Shown: one piece after another, positions 1-7,795 of the stretch | How the letters are laid out: the number at the start of each line of letters is the position of its first letter | Position numbering within the stretch: the stretch's first letter is position 1 | Assembly (NCBI RefSeq): GCF_006716885.1 | Contig: NZ_VFPU01000002.1 | Span: 255,386 to 319,385 of the forward strand | Length of the DNA: 64,000 bases | Direction: 5' to 3' | Origin: Ornithinimicrobium humiphilum | Lineage (GTDB): Bacteria > Actinomycetota > Actinomycetes > Actinomycetales > Dermatophilaceae | The notes under the pieces: model-generated | What the model saw: only the letters and a program-made list of their open reading frames with translations | What the model was told of the DNA's origin: nothing | Databases searched by the model: none | Position numbers and translations under genes: made by a program

Positions 1-10
1 GGAGGACACG

Positions 11-370
11 ATGAAGCCCAGCCCCATCGAGCCCGACAACCCCGACGCCGGCGCGCTGCCGACCGGTCCGGTCCCCGAGTCCGTCACCTCCCGCCCGGAG
101 GTCGTCGCGGCGGTCGAGGACTACGCCAAGCGCCGGGACGTCGCGGTCGAGGACGTCACGATCGCCGGCTTCGCCGAGGTCACCTGGTCCGACGGCAGCA
201 TCGGCTGCCCCGAGCCCGGGATGATGTACACCCAGGCCCTCGTCCCCGGCCTCCAGCTGGTGCTGGAGGTCGACGGCGAGCTCGCGAGCTATCACGCCGC
301 GGACGGCCAGCCGTTCTTCTACTGCGCCAGCCCGATCGCCCCGGCCGAGGGCGGCAACCCGGCCAACTAG
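11..370 (+). CDS. conserved hypothetical protein
   Basis: This 119-residue protein has no predicted signal peptide or membrane segment. Its recognisable core is WSDGSIGCPEPGMMYTQ (residues ~58-74), followed by a Val/Leu-rich stretch, a HAADGQ segment and a FYCASP motif. The two cysteines, Cys65 and Cys104, could pair. I know this W-x-DG-x-x-GCP-x-PG pattern from small uncharacterised bacterial proteins, but I cannot assign a function. The start is supported by GGAGG five bases upstream, at the very edge of the window. A palindromic intergenic repeat follows the gene at 441-506 and may end its transcript. Confidence 0.75.
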   Translation: MKPSPIEPDNPDAGALPTGPVPESVTSRPEVVAAVEDYAKRRDVAVEDVTIAGFAEVTWSDGSIGCPEPGMMYTQALVPGLQLVLEVDGELASYHAADGQPFFYCASPIAPAEGGNPAN

Positions 371-440
371 GGCTGGTCGAGGAGCGGCGGGTCGGGTCGC
401 TCCGGCCCGGCCCCGCCCCCTGGTCCCTCTTGGTGCCGAC

Positions 441-506
441 GACACGCCCGACCTGACCGGCTCCAGCGCGCACGTGCGCGCTCAGGCCGCTCCCGTCGGG
501 CGTGTC
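441..506. repeat. palindromic intergenic repeat, copy 1
   Basis: The outer arms GACACGCCCGAC (441-452) and GTCGGGCGTGTC (495-506) are perfect reverse complements. Inside them lies a perfect 18-bp palindrome centred on CACGTG (465-482). Related copies lie at 51704-51769 and 56343-56408, with a partial copy at 51815-51862. All four are intergenic and follow the 3' end of a plus-strand gene, so a REP-like or terminator-like role is likely. This copy sits in the 310-base gap 371-680, which otherwise holds only the upstream region of the next gene. Confidence 0.75.
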
Positions 507-591
507 CACGGGACGGATCTGCGCCGTCCTGCTCCACCCGCACCCTCGGGTATGCGGTGGGGCCGGCCTTCCCCTCAGCCCCCTGACCTGC

Positions 592-609
592 GTAAAGACT
601 TGGCAAAGT
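592..609 (+). promoter_or_regulatory. GTAAAGA direct-repeat box
   Basis: GTAAAGA (592-598) is followed after four bases by GCAAAGT (603-609), giving an 11-bp period. The same arrangement, with two exact GTAAAGA copies, occurs at 5148-5165. Such 7+4 spacing is typical of OmpR/PhoB-family response-regulator sites. It lies 72 bp before the ATG of the surface-protein gene. The assignment is inferred from spacing alone. Confidence 0.4.
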
Positions 610-680
610 CTCTGCGCGACCGGCCGAAGCCTGTCTATGGTGGGGACAACGACGGTTCCGCCGGCGCGAGGGGAGGGCAG

Positions 681-2003
681 ATGACCTGGCTACGACCAGC
701 ATCGCTCTCCCGAGCCTGCCGTCGGGTCGTGGCGGCCGCGGGGCTCGGCCTCGCCGGCGTCGCGCTGACCGCCGGAGCCGCCTCCGCCGACGACGGATCG
801 ACCACTTCTCCGCTCGGCTCCCTCACCTCGACGCTCGGCTCGACCGTGGGCTCCGTCACCGACGGGCTCGCTCCCGTCACGGACGGGCTCGGCTCGATCA
901 CCGACGGCCTGAGCGACCTCACCGACCCCCTCCTCGCCCCGGTGGGCGAGCTGACGGGGTCGCTGTCGCCGGTCCTCGACCCGGTCACGGGCGTGGTCGG
1001 CGGCGTCACCGGCTCGCTGTCACCGGTCCTCGACCCGGTCACCGGCGTCGTGGGCGAGGTGGGTGGTGCGGTCGTCGAGCCGGTCGCCGGCATCGCCCAG
1101 CCGGCGGTCGGGGCCCTCGAGCCCGTGACCGGGGCGCTCGACCCGGTGCTCGCTCCGGTCACCACCCCCGTGCTGGGCACCGTCGGCGACGTCGTCGACG
1201 TGACCCGGCCGGTCACCGACCCGATCCTGGAGCCGCTGACCCCGATCACCGCGCCGGTCCTCGAGACCCTCGAGCCCGTCGTGGACCTCACCGACGACCT
1301 CGGTCCGGTCGACGACGTGGTTGACGTGGTCGAGGACGTCGTGGTCCCCGGTGGTGGCTCCGGCTCGGGCCCCGGCATCCAACCGCCCTCGCAGACCATC
1401 CCCGACCCGCGGCCCGGCGGAGAGCACCCGGCCCCGCCGGTCGAGGACGAGCCGGTCGACGGCTCCGACCCGGCGCAGTCGCCGGGGTCGCCGACCGAGC
1501 CGGTCGCCGCACCGGGCACCTCCGAGAGCCCTGCCGCTCCCGAGCCGCAGTCAGGCTCGATCGAGGCCGGCACCGAGGGCACGACCCTCGACCTGGCTGC
1601 CGCTCGCGCGGTCCACGAGACGGTCGACATCCCGACCAGCAGCGAGCCCGCCGGGTTCGGTGTCTGGGCGACCCCGTCCGCCCTCACCGCGGCCGCGGCC
1701 GGGCTCGCCGACCTGAGCGTCGCCGACCTCGGCACCGCCGGCTCACCCACGGACTCCGACCCCGACGCCGACCGTCGCGTCGTCCCCGCCGACCGCGGCC
1801 AGGGCCAGGCGCCCATCGAGCTGCCGGCCACCTCGACCGCGTCGTCCTCGGCCAGCGGCGGCAGCTCCGCCCGTCCGGCCCTCGACGGCGACGCGGCAGA
1901 CCTCTTCGCGATGACGCCTTCCACGGCGGGCATCGCGGTGCACCACGGCGACACGTCGCCCCCGCGCGATCCCTATCGCGACATCCCCACCTCTCCTGCC
2001 TGA
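681..2003 (+). CDS. secreted Val/Pro-rich repeat protein
   Basis: The ATG at 681 is preceded by GGGAGGG and begins a clear Sec signal peptide: basic residues, a hydrophobic Ala/Leu/Val core (16-33) and a likely cut after ASA (residue ~36). The mature 400-odd residues have no cysteine. Residues ~45-230 are degenerate repeats such as PVTDGLGSITDGL and SLSPVLDPVTGVVG, which resemble amphipathic beta or coil repeats. A Pro/Ser/Glu-rich low-complexity region follows, with no LPxTG or membrane anchor at the C-terminus. It sits just before the chaplin-like protein and sortase genes, which suggests a cell-surface structural role. No enzymatic domain is visible and the true function is unknown. The long antisense ORF (635-1954, minus) is a composition shadow. 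Confidence 0.7.
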   Translation: MTWLRPASLSRACRRVVAAAGLGLAGVALTAGAASADDGSTTSPLGSLTSTLGSTVGSVTDGLAPVTDGLGSITDGLSDLTDPLLAPVGELTGSLSPVLDPVTGVVGGVTGSLSPVLDPVTGVVGEVGGAVVEPVAGIAQPAVGALEPVTGALDPVLAPVTTPVLGTVGDVVDVTRPVTDPILEPLTPITAPVLETLEPVVDLTDDLGPVDDVVDVVEDVVVPGGGSGSGPGIQPPSQTIPDPRPGGEHPAPPVEDEPVDGSDPAQSPGSPTEPVAAPGTSESPAAPEPQSGSIEAGTEGTTLDLAAARAVHETVDIPTSSEPAGFGVWATPSALTAAAAGLADLSVADLGTAGSPTDSDPDADRRVVPADRGQGQAPIELPATSTASSSASGGSSARPALDGDAADLFAMTPSTAGIAVHHGDTSPPRDPYRDIPTSPA

Positions 2004-2081
2004 CGGAGGACGGCCGGCCCTGACGCCGGCACGTCCCTCGGCGCACTCGTGCGCCCCCATCCGTCAAGCAAGGAGAAAGCC

Positions 2082-4109
2082 ATGCAACACCCATTCCGGC
2101 GTGCGCTCACACTGGCGCTCGCGACCGGTGGCCTCGCGCTGATCGGCAGCACCGCCGCGCAGGCCACGGAGGACACGATGCAGACCCAGGGTCTGGTCGG
2201 CGACCTCGTCAACGACATCGTGGTCGACGTCCCCGCCCAGCTGGGGGTCGACCTGTCGTGCAACAACATCTCGATCCTCGGGACAGGGACGGGCACGTCC
2301 TGCACCGGGGACGGCACCAGCGGGACCAGCACCGGAGACACCACGACGGGGTCGTCGGACGGCAGCGGCGGCACGATCGTCGGCGTCGTCGTCGAGGACG
2401 TCGTGGCCACGGTGCCGGTCGACCTGTCCATCGACCTGTCGTGCAACAACCTCAGCATCATCGGGCGCGGCCACGCCGTAACCTGCGGCGGGGACGACAC
2501 GTCGACGGCGACCACCGGCGAGGTCGCGACCCAGGCGCCCCCGCCGGCACCCGAGGCCCCCGCTGAGGCACCCGCCGCCGAGGCACCGACCGCGGCCCCT
2601 GTGGACGTGGTCGAGGCCCCGTCCGAGGCCGCCGAAGCCACGCTCGAGGCGGTCGAGCCCGCCGCCCGACCCGGCGGTTACCCGACCGGCAACCTGGTCG
2701 GCGACGGTCTGGTCGGCGGCATCGTCGACGGCGTCGTCGGGGACGACGGCCTGGTCGGCGGCATCGTCGGCGACGTGGTGGGTGACGGCCTCGTCGGCGA
2801 CATCGTCGGTGACGTGGTCGCCAACGTGCCGGTCAACGTCCCGGTCGACCTGTCCTGCAACAACGTCAACGTCCTCGGACAGGGCGCGGGCGTCAGCTGC
2901 ACGGGCGACGACACCAGCTCCGCCGGCACCGGCGGCACCACGACCGGCGGCATCGTCGACGACGTGGTGGGTGACGGGCTGGTCGGTGACATCGTCGGTG
3001 ACGTGGTCGCCAACGTGCCGGTCAACGTCCCCGTCGACCTGTCCTGCAACAACGTCAACGTCCTCGGACAGGGCGCGGGCGTGAGCTGCTCCGGCGACGA
3101 CACCAGCACCGCCGGCACCGGCGGCACCACCACCGGCGGCGACAACGGCACCGAGGGCGGCAACGGCCTCGTCGGTGACATCGTCGGCGACGTGGTCGCC
3201 ACCGTGCCGGTCAACGTCCCCGTCGACCTGTCGTGCAACAACGTCAACGTCCTCGGACAGGGCTCGAGCGTGAGCTGCTCCGGCGACGACACCAACACCG
3301 CCGGCACCGGTGACACCACCACCGGCGGCGACAACGGCACCGAGGGCGGCAACGGCCTCGTCGGTGACATCGTCGGCGACGTCGTGGCCACCGTGCCGGT
3401 CAACGTCCCGGTGGACGTGACCTGCAACAACCTCACCCTCATCGGTCAGGGCTCGAGCACGGAGTGCTCCGGTGACGACTCGAGCTCGGCCGTCCCGGGT
3501 GACGTCAGCGCCGGCGGCGGCAACGGCGGCGGCCTGATCGGCGACATCATCGGCGACGTGGTCGTCACGCTGCCGGTCACCGTCCCGGTCGACGTCTCGT
3601 GCAACAACCTCGTGATCATCGGCCGCGGCTCCGACACGGAGTGCACCGTCGCCGTCCCCGGAGACCCGGGCGACCCCGGCGACCCGGGCGACCCGGGTGA
3701 CCCGGGCGACCCCGGCGACCCGGGCGACCCGGGTGACCCGGGCGACCCCGGCGACCCTGGTGACCCGGGCGACCCCGGCGACCCCGGCGACCCCGGCGAG
3801 CCCGGTGACCCGGGCACTCCTGGTGAGCCCGGTGAGCCCGGTGACCCCGGCACTCCTGGTGAGCCCGGCACCCCCGGCACCCCCGGCACGCCCGGCACCC
3901 CCGGTGACAACGGCACCCCCGGCACCGACAACGGCGCCGGCAACGGCAACGGCACCGACACCGGCGACCGCGACGCCCGCTACGCCGGCCCGCCCGTCGA
4001 GCGGCTCGCCATGACCGGCTCGGAGCAGATGCCGCTGGCGCTGCTGGCGTTCGGCCTGGTGGCGCTGGGTGGTCTGCTGCTGCGGACCGCACGCCGCACC
4101 CAGGTCTGA
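2082..4109 (+). CDS. chaplin-like/collagen-like surface protein with LAxTG sorting signal
   Basis: This 675-residue protein begins with a signal peptide (cut near AQA, residue ~28). The ATG follows AAGGAGA. Seven repeats of about 35-45 residues follow. Each has a hydrophobic VPVNVPV segment and a Cys pair in the pattern [15 protein letters not shown], very like the chaplin domain of streptomycete aerial-hyphae proteins. An Ala/Pro/Glu linker interrupts after repeat 2. Next comes a collagen-like Gly-X-Y tract: about 14 Gly-Asp-Pro triplets, then GEP/GTP triplets. The C-terminus has LAMTG (~642-646), a hydrophobic helix and an Arg-rich tail, which is a class E sortase sorting signal. A class E sortase gene follows at 4175. 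The likely fate is covalent attachment to peptidoglycan as a stalk displaying amphipathic repeats. The chaplin assignment rests on motif resemblance, so confidence in the exact family is moderate. Confidence 0.82.
   Translation: MQHPFRRALTLALATGGLALIGSTAAQATEDTMQTQGLVGDLVNDIVVDVPAQLGVDLSCNNISILGTGTGTSCTGDGTSGTSTGDTTTGSSDGSGGTIVGVVVEDVVATVPVDLSIDLSCNNLSIIGRGHAVTCGGDDTSTATTGEVATQAPPPAPEAPAEAPAAEAPTAAPVDVVEAPSEAAEATLEAVEPAARPGGYPTGNLVGDGLVGGIVDGVVGDDGLVGGIVGDVVGDGLVGDIVGDVVANVPVNVPVDLSCNNVNVLGQGAGVSCTGDDTSSAGTGGTTTGGIVDDVVGDGLVGDIVGDVVANVPVNVPVDLSCNNVNVLGQGAGVSCSGDDTSTAGTGGTTTGGDNGTEGGNGLVGDIVGDVVATVPVNVPVDLSCNNVNVLGQGSSVSCSGDDTNTAGTGDTTTGGDNGTEGGNGLVGDIVGDVVATVPVNVPVDVTCNNLTLIGQGSSTECSGDDSSSAVPGDVSAGGGNGGGLIGDIIGDVVVTLPVTVPVDVSCNNLVIIGRGSDTECTVAVPGDPGDPGDPGDPGDPGDPGDPGDPGDPGDPGDPGDPGDPGDPGDPGEPGDPGTPGEPGEPGDPGTPGEPGTPGTPGTPGTPGDNGTPGTDNGAGNGNGTDTGDRDARYAGPPVERLAMTGSEQMPLALLAFGLVALGGLLLRTARRTQV
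2191..3650 (+). repeat. seven in-frame chaplin-like repeats
   Basis: Repeat units start near 2191, 2383, 2780, 2975, 3165, 3355 and 3535. Units 3, 4 and 5 are almost identical at nucleotide level, including the stretch coding for [13 protein letters not shown], which suggests recent duplication. Units 1, 2, 6 and 7 have diverged. Spacers are Gly/Thr-rich and vary in length. The repeat is coding, so it is not a CRISPR array. Confidence 0.85.
3661..3912 (+). repeat. collagen-like Gly-X-Pro nine-base repeat tract
   Basis: A nine-base unit coding Gly-Asp-Pro is repeated about 14 times. It alternates GGC/GGT and CCG/CCC codons, then shifts to Gly-Glu-Pro and Gly-Thr-Pro units. Every triplet keeps Gly first and Pro last, and X is mostly Asp, Glu or Thr. 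Slippage in such a tract should make its length vary between strains. Confidence 0.9.
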
Positions 4110-4121
4110 TCGGCACCATCC

Positions 4122-4154
4122 GCCCCGGCGCCGGCACCTCGCCGGCGCCGGGGC
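4122..4154 (+). terminator. GC-rich hairpin between surface protein and sortase genes
   Basis: A perfect 14-bp stem (4122-4135 with 4141-4154) encloses a five-base loop. It lies 12 bases after the stop of the surface-protein gene and 20 bases before the sortase ATG. It has no T-tract, so it may act as a partial terminator or an mRNA-stabilising hairpin that lowers sortase expression relative to its substrate. Confidence 0.6.
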
Positions 4155-4174
4155 AAAGCCCCGAGGAGGCTCCG

Positions 4175-4888
4175 ATGCGCACGCTCCTGCTCCGCGCCCT
4201 GGGCGGGCTCGCCCTGGCCGCAGGCCTGGTCGGCGCCGGCGTCCTGACCTACCAGCTGTGGTGGGCCGACGTCCGCGCCGCCGAGCACGGCGAGCAGCTC
4301 GTCTCGGCCGCGCGCGCCGAGTTCGAGGCGACGCCGGCCAGCGCCCAGGTGCTCACCGCACCGGGTGACGCGCCCACCGCGGCGGGCGACGGCATACCCG
4401 CTCCCGAGCAGGCGGCGGCGCCAGATCCTGGGCCGGCGATCGTCCACCTGCCCACGATCGGTGAGGAGTTGCCCGTCCTCGAGGGCGTGGGTGCCGACGT
4501 GCTCGACCAGGGCGTGCTGGGCCGCTATCCCGGCTCGGGCGCCCCGGGCGAGGTCGGCAACTACGCCGTGGCGGGCCACCGCACCACCTACGGCCGGCCG
4601 CTGTGGGCGCTCGGCGACCTCGAGCCCGGCGAGCCTGTCGTCGTCGAGACGGCGCAAGGCTGGCACGTCTACCGGTTCGAGGGGACGCGCGTCACCGTGC
4701 CCGAGGACGTCACCCCTCTGGCACCCACCCCCGACTCCCCCGGCGTCGAGCCGGAAGAGGCGCGGATGGTGCTCACCACATGTCACCCGCGGTTCAGCGC
4801 ACGGCAGCGCCTCATCGGGTATGCCGTGCTCGACCGCACCGTCCCGCGCGAGTCCGGTCCACCCCCAGAGCTCGCTCCGACCCGCTGA
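4175..4888 (+). CDS. srtE: class E sortase
   Basis: This 237-residue membrane-anchored transpeptidase should cut LAxTG signals between Thr and Gly and join the protein to the cell wall. An N-terminal membrane helix spans residues ~7-27, followed by an Ala/Pro linker and the sortase beta-barrel from ~88. The catalytic His lies in AVAGHR (His135), the Cys in LTTCHP (Cys203) and the Arg in the following QRL (about Arg212). Class E enzymes of high-GC actinobacteria prefer LAxTG, which matches the LAMTG ending of the protein encoded just upstream. The start is supported by GAGGAGG eight bases before the ATG. The gene carries two copies of the GGTATGCC octamer (4391 and 4818). Confidence 0.92.
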   Translation: MRTLLLRALGGLALAAGLVGAGVLTYQLWWADVRAAEHGEQLVSAARAEFEATPASAQVLTAPGDAPTAAGDGIPAPEQAAAPDPGPAIVHLPTIGEELPVLEGVGADVLDQGVLGRYPGSGAPGEVGNYAVAGHRTTYGRPLWALGDLEPGEPVVVETAQGWHVYRFEGTRVTVPEDVTPLAPTPDSPGVEPEEARMVLTTCHPRFSARQRLIGYAVLDRTVPRESGPPPELAPTR

Positions 4889-5251
4889 AGGAGGTCGACC
4901 CGCACAACTGCATACCGCTCGCTCGGCTGCCGCCGACCGGGCGCGCCGACGTGATCTCCGCCACAGCGACGCCACGCTCGAAAGGGTGAAGCGCTGCTTG
5001 CCTCCACCTGGCAGTACCAGACAGGTCGTGTCACGTTCAACCACACACCCAAGCAACAGTGCGGAAAGCCGACCTCCGCTATGGCCCGGCGACCCCGTCC
5101 AACCCCGTCGCTGCAGTCAGACCAACGCTGACATACCCCGGACGCGTGTAAAGAGAACGTAAAGATGCCCTAAAAGAATGGCCATGCCCGTGTCATACTT
5201 CAGCCCTCGACGCGACCATGGGGTGGCCGCGTCCTCGGGTGAAGGAATGCC
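4889..5251. other. gene-free region with a promoter-like segment
   Basis: About 360 bases without a convincing gene, noticeably richer in A/T than the flanks. The only structure I see is the direct-repeat box at 5148-5165. Short overlapping ORFs on both strands lack ribosome binding sites and codon bias. The region probably holds the promoter of the DUF2188 gene. Confidence 0.6.
5148..5165 (+). promoter_or_regulatory. perfect GTAAAGA direct repeat (11-bp period)
   Basis: GTAAAGA at 5148-5154 is repeated exactly at 5159-5165, with four bases between. A TCATACT element that could serve as a -10 box lies about 25 bases downstream (near 5190), and the next ATG is 87 bp downstream. The match to the box at 592-609 suggests a shared regulator. 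Confidence 0.45.
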
Positions 5252-5521
5252 ATGAAAAATCTCGTGGTGCAGCAGGATTTCGCGGGCGGCTGGAACGTCC
5301 ACGAGGTGGGGGCTGAGCTGGCGCTGCTCTTCCGCAGCGACCGGCTGCGTGCCGAGGGATACGCGCGGCGACTGTGCTCGCCCGAGGGGGGCACGGTCAA
5401 GGTGGTGTCCAACGACGGCACCGTCCTGAGCACCTACTCGGCGAAGGGCGCCGGACGCTCCCTCATCGCGGGAGACCGCCGCGGCGGGCGCGCCAACCGG
5501 CGCCTCGCCGGTCCCCGCTAG
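5252..5521 (+). CDS. small DUF2188-like protein
   Basis: This 89-residue cytoplasmic protein has the DUF2188 layout. A GGWNVHE strand comes first, then a helix rich in Arg/Ala (residues ~30-45), then VKVVSNDGTVLSTYS. In this family the last segment usually reads as a dipeptide-like V-x-DGxI strand. The tail is basic (RRGGRANRR). GAAGGA six bases before the ATG supports the start. The family has no established function. The gene stands alone downstream of a long A/T-richer leader, which suggests regulated single-gene expression. Confidence 0.65.
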   Translation: MKNLVVQQDFAGGWNVHEVGAELALLFRSDRLRAEGYARRLCSPEGGTVKVVSNDGTVLSTYSAKGAGRSLIAGDRRGGRANRRLAGPR

Positions 5522-5530
5522 CCTGTCGTC

Positions 5531-6208
5531 ATGACCTGGCCCCCGCCGCAGGACCCGTACTCCGGCGCGCCCTCGGGCCGCCCTGCGCAGCCGCCGCCGA
5601 TGACGGGTCCGACCGAGCCGCCGCCGTGGCAGGCCGCGTCGCCGATCCCGTCCTACGTGCCGCCGCCTCCGGGCGCCGCGCAGCCGGGTCCGCAGGACGG
5701 CGTCATGCCGCACTATGCCGTGCAGCAACCGGTGCAGGAGCAGCCCGCTCCCGCGCCGGCACCGGCGTCGAACCTGAGCCCGCAGATCCGCTACGCCGAC
5801 TGGGGCGAGCGCGTGGCCGCGACCTTCGTCGACTGGCTGATCGCGTTCATCCCGGCGATGGTCGTCATGGGGATCGACGACGACCTGGGTGGCCTGGTCT
5901 TCCTGGCCGCCACGGCCTGGATCGCCTGGCTCAACGGCAGCAAGGGCCAGTCGCCGGGCAAGGCGCTCATGGGCCTGCGGGTGGTGCGCGACAGCGACGG
6001 CTCGACCCTCGGCGGCCCGGTGGGCCTGCTCCGGGCGTTCGTGCTCTTCATGATGTTCGGCATCACCGGTGGCGTGCTCGGCATCGTCGCGGTGCTGTGC
6101 CCGTTCTGGACCCAGAAGAAGCAGGCGCTGCACGACAAGATCGTCAGCTCGAGCGTGGTCGCCGGCTACCCGAAGGCCAAGTTCGGCAAGGACCTCTTCA
6201 AGCCCTGA
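5531..6208 (+). CDS. RDD-family membrane protein
   Basis: This 225-residue protein has a Pro/Gln-rich cytoplasmic N-terminus (~1-80) and then an RDD domain. The first helix contains the family's Arg and Asp (ERVAATFVDWLIAF). A second and third hydrophobic segment follow, with GKALMGLRVV between them and DKIVSS near the end. RDD proteins are small multi-helix membrane proteins. Some act as cation/proton antiporters, but most have no assigned role. The gene starts nine bases after the preceding stop without a clear Shine-Dalgarno, so it may be co-transcribed. A second RDD gene lies on the opposite strand at 7796-8425. Confidence 0.85.
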   Translation: MTWPPPQDPYSGAPSGRPAQPPPMTGPTEPPPWQAASPIPSYVPPPPGAAQPGPQDGVMPHYAVQQPVQEQPAPAPAPASNLSPQIRYADWGERVAATFVDWLIAFIPAMVVMGIDDDLGGLVFLAATAWIAWLNGSKGQSPGKALMGLRVVRDSDGSTLGGPVGLLRAFVLFMMFGITGGVLGIVAVLCPFWTQKKQALHDKIVSSSVVAGYPKAKFGKDLFKP

Positions 6209-6218
6209 GGCCCAGCCC

Positions 6219-7088
6219 TCACCGCCGCAGCCGCACCGGCTCGCCCACCCTCTCCAGCTTGGCGGGGTTGCGCACGAGGTAGAGCTCGGTGACGACGCCG
6301 TCCTCGATCCGTGCGCTGACGGTGAGCGTCACCTCGCCGGACTGCCGGACGAGCAGGCCCGGCAGCCCGTTGACGAGCACCAGGTCGCCGGCCATCGTCG
6401 GGTCGTCGGGGGTCACGGCCTGGAGGAAGCGCAGCACCTTCTCGATGCCGCGGATCGGCTGGAGCGCAGCCTTGACCGCGCCGCCGCCGTCGGTGAGGAG
6501 CACGACGTCGGGCGAGATGACGTCGAGCAGGTCCTGCAGCTCGGCCCGCCCGCTGGTCACGGCCTGGAAGCGCCGCATCACGTCGGCGGTCTCGGCAGCG
6601 CGAGCCGCCGGCGGCGGACGCTCCTCCTGCAGCCGCCGCCGGGCCCGGATCAGCACCTGACGCACCGCCTCCGGGGAGCGGTCCACGGCGGCCGCGATCT
6701 CGGCATACTCCAGACCGAAGACCTCCCGCAGCACGAAGACCGCGCGCTCGACCGGGGCGAGCCGGTCGAGGACGAAGAGCATCGCGAGCGAGACCGCGTC
6801 GGCGAGCTCGGCGTCCTCGGCGACGTCGGGGGTGGTGACGAGCGGCTCGGGCAGCCACGGCCCGACATAGCTCTCCCTGCGCCGCGCGAGGGTGCGCAGC
6901 TGGTTGAGCGCGAGGCGGGTGGTGATGCGCACGAGGTAGGCCCGCGGGTCGCGCACCTCGGCACGGTCCACCTCCCGCCAGCGCACCCACGTCTCCTGCA
7001 CGACGTCCTCGGCGTCGGCGGCGGAGCCGAGCATCTCGTAGGCCACCGTGAAGAGCAGGTCGCGGTGCTCGACCCAGGGGTCAGTCAC
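6219..7088 (-). CDS. ECF41-type sigma factor with fused SnoaL-like domain
   Basis: This 289-residue protein has sigma region 2 at residues ~10-75 (LLFTVAYEMLGSAADAEDVV, then TWVRWR) and region 4 at ~105-160 with its helix-turn-helix (YAEIAAAVDRSPEAVRQ). A C-terminal SnoaL/NTF2-like domain of about 120 residues follows. That fused tail defines the ECF41 group, in which it controls sigma activity in place of a separate anti-sigma factor. The start overlaps the stop of the upstream carboxymuconolactone-decarboxylase-like gene by eight bases, the standard ECF41 gene pair. Expression is expected from the ECF41-type promoter at 7711-7737, giving autoregulation. Confidence 0.9.
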   Translation of the reverse strand: MTDPWVEHRDLLFTVAYEMLGSAADAEDVVQETWVRWREVDRAEVRDPRAYLVRITTRLALNQLRTLARRRESYVGPWLPEPLVTTPDVAEDAELADAVSLAMLFVLDRLAPVERAVFVLREVFGLEYAEIAAAVDRSPEAVRQVLIRARRRLQEERPPPAARAAETADVMRRFQAVTSGRAELQDLLDVISPDVVLLTDGGGAVKAALQPIRGIEKVLRFLQAVTPDDPTMAGDLVLVNGLPGLLVRQSGEVTLTVSARIEDGVVTELYLVRNPAKLERVGEPVRLRR

Positions 7089-7659
7089 CGGGCAGCTCGC
7101 AGCGGTCGGAGAAGCCCTGGCTGGTCAGGCCCAGGGCGTGGTTGAAGCGGGAGCGCTCGTTCTCCACGGCCACCATCTTGGCAAGTTCGACGACGCCAGA
7201 CACGCCCACGGCGTCGGTGAGCCGTGCGACGAGCTCGTCGGTGACGTTCGGCGGGGTGGCCGTCGCGGCGTCGGTGAACTCCAGCACCAGCCGCTCGGTC
7301 TCGTCGAAGACGTCCGACTCCTCCCAGCGGACCACCTCGCGCAGGTGCTCCAGGTCGAGGCCGCGGCCGTGCGCGAGCCAGGAGCCGAAGTCGACGCACC
7401 ACGAGCAGCCGATGAGCGTCGCCGCCCGCAGCTCGGCCAGCGTGCGCAGCCCCGGCGGCAGCGCGTCGAAACGCTCGATCTGCTTCTCGTGCAGCAGCGT
7501 CGCGACCAGCGCGCGCTTGTGGTGCCACAGGACCAGGCCGTTGTCGAGGACGTCGCCGTAGGTGCGGCGGGAGTACCACCGCATCAACCGGCCCAGGACG
7601 CCCCGCGGCTCCTCGACCGGCACGCGGATCGCGGCACGGCGCTCGGTGGTGGTCGTCAT
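7081..7659 (-). CDS. carboxymuconolactone decarboxylase/AhpD-like protein
   Basis: This 192-residue protein contains the AhpD-fold signature GCSWC (residues ~109-113), with a redox-active CxxC pair and a His a few residues later (LAHGRG). Family members are gamma-carboxymuconolactone decarboxylases or peroxiredoxin-linked disulfide reductases. The CxxC favours a redox role. I chose the ATG at 7659 because AAGGAGA precedes it, although the reading frame stays open 81 bases further upstream. That upstream part overlaps the predicted promoter and is not translated in my model. It is translationally coupled to the ECF41 sigma gene downstream and is the classic partner of that sigma group. Confidence 0.85.
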   Translation of the reverse strand: MTTTTERRAAIRVPVEEPRGVLGRLMRWYSRRTYGDVLDNGLVLWHHKRALVATLLHEKQIERFDALPPGLRTLAELRAATLIGCSWCVDFGSWLAHGRGLDLEHLREVVRWEESDVFDETERLVLEFTDAATATPPNVTDELVARLTDAVGVSGVVELAKMVAVENERSRFNHALGLTSQGFSDRCELPGD

Positions 7660-7710
7660 CGTCGGTTCTCCTTCTCGCCGGGCGGGGCCGGACGACCCCG
7701 CTGACATGGA

Positions 7711-7737
7711 GACACCGGCGGAGCCGGATCTGTGACA
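7711..7737 (-). promoter_or_regulatory. ECF41-type promoter
   Basis: On the minus strand TGTCACA (7737-7731) is followed after exactly 16 bases by TGTC (7714-7711). The reported ECF41 target is TGTCACA-N16-CGTC, so only one base differs. It lies about 52 bp before the ATG of the decarboxylase-like gene, as expected for an autoregulated operon. Confidence 0.75.
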
Positions 7738-7741
7738 CACG

Positions 7742-7772
7742 GACGGCCCGGGCCGCGCGGGCCCGGGCCGTC
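7742..7772 (-). terminator. hairpin terminator after RDD gene
   Basis: A perfect 13-bp stem (7742-7754 with 7760-7772) has a five-base loop. It lies 24 bases beyond the stop of the minus-strand RDD gene and just upstream of the ECF41 promoter, so it separates the two units. Confidence 0.75.
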
Positions 7773-7795
7773 ACCCTCTGTCACGGGACGTGCGG

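Noticed and set aside
635..1954. 439-residue ORF on the minus strand
   Set aside because: Ser/Thr/Gly low-complexity antisense shadow of the repeat-rich surface protein, without a ribosome site.
2191..3650. Regular repeats that might be a CRISPR array
   Set aside because: Units are in-frame coding repeats of about 190 bases with related spacers. No direct repeat/spacer pattern and no cas genes.
3446..3961. Collagen-like ORF (Pro-Gly-Ser) on the minus strand
   Set aside because: Pure complement of the Gly-Asp-Pro tract. It has no start signal or signal peptide.
6069..7145. 358-residue plus-strand ORF over the sigma gene
   Set aside because: His/Gly/Asp-rich antisense shadow. The minus strand has the full sigma-factor motifs.
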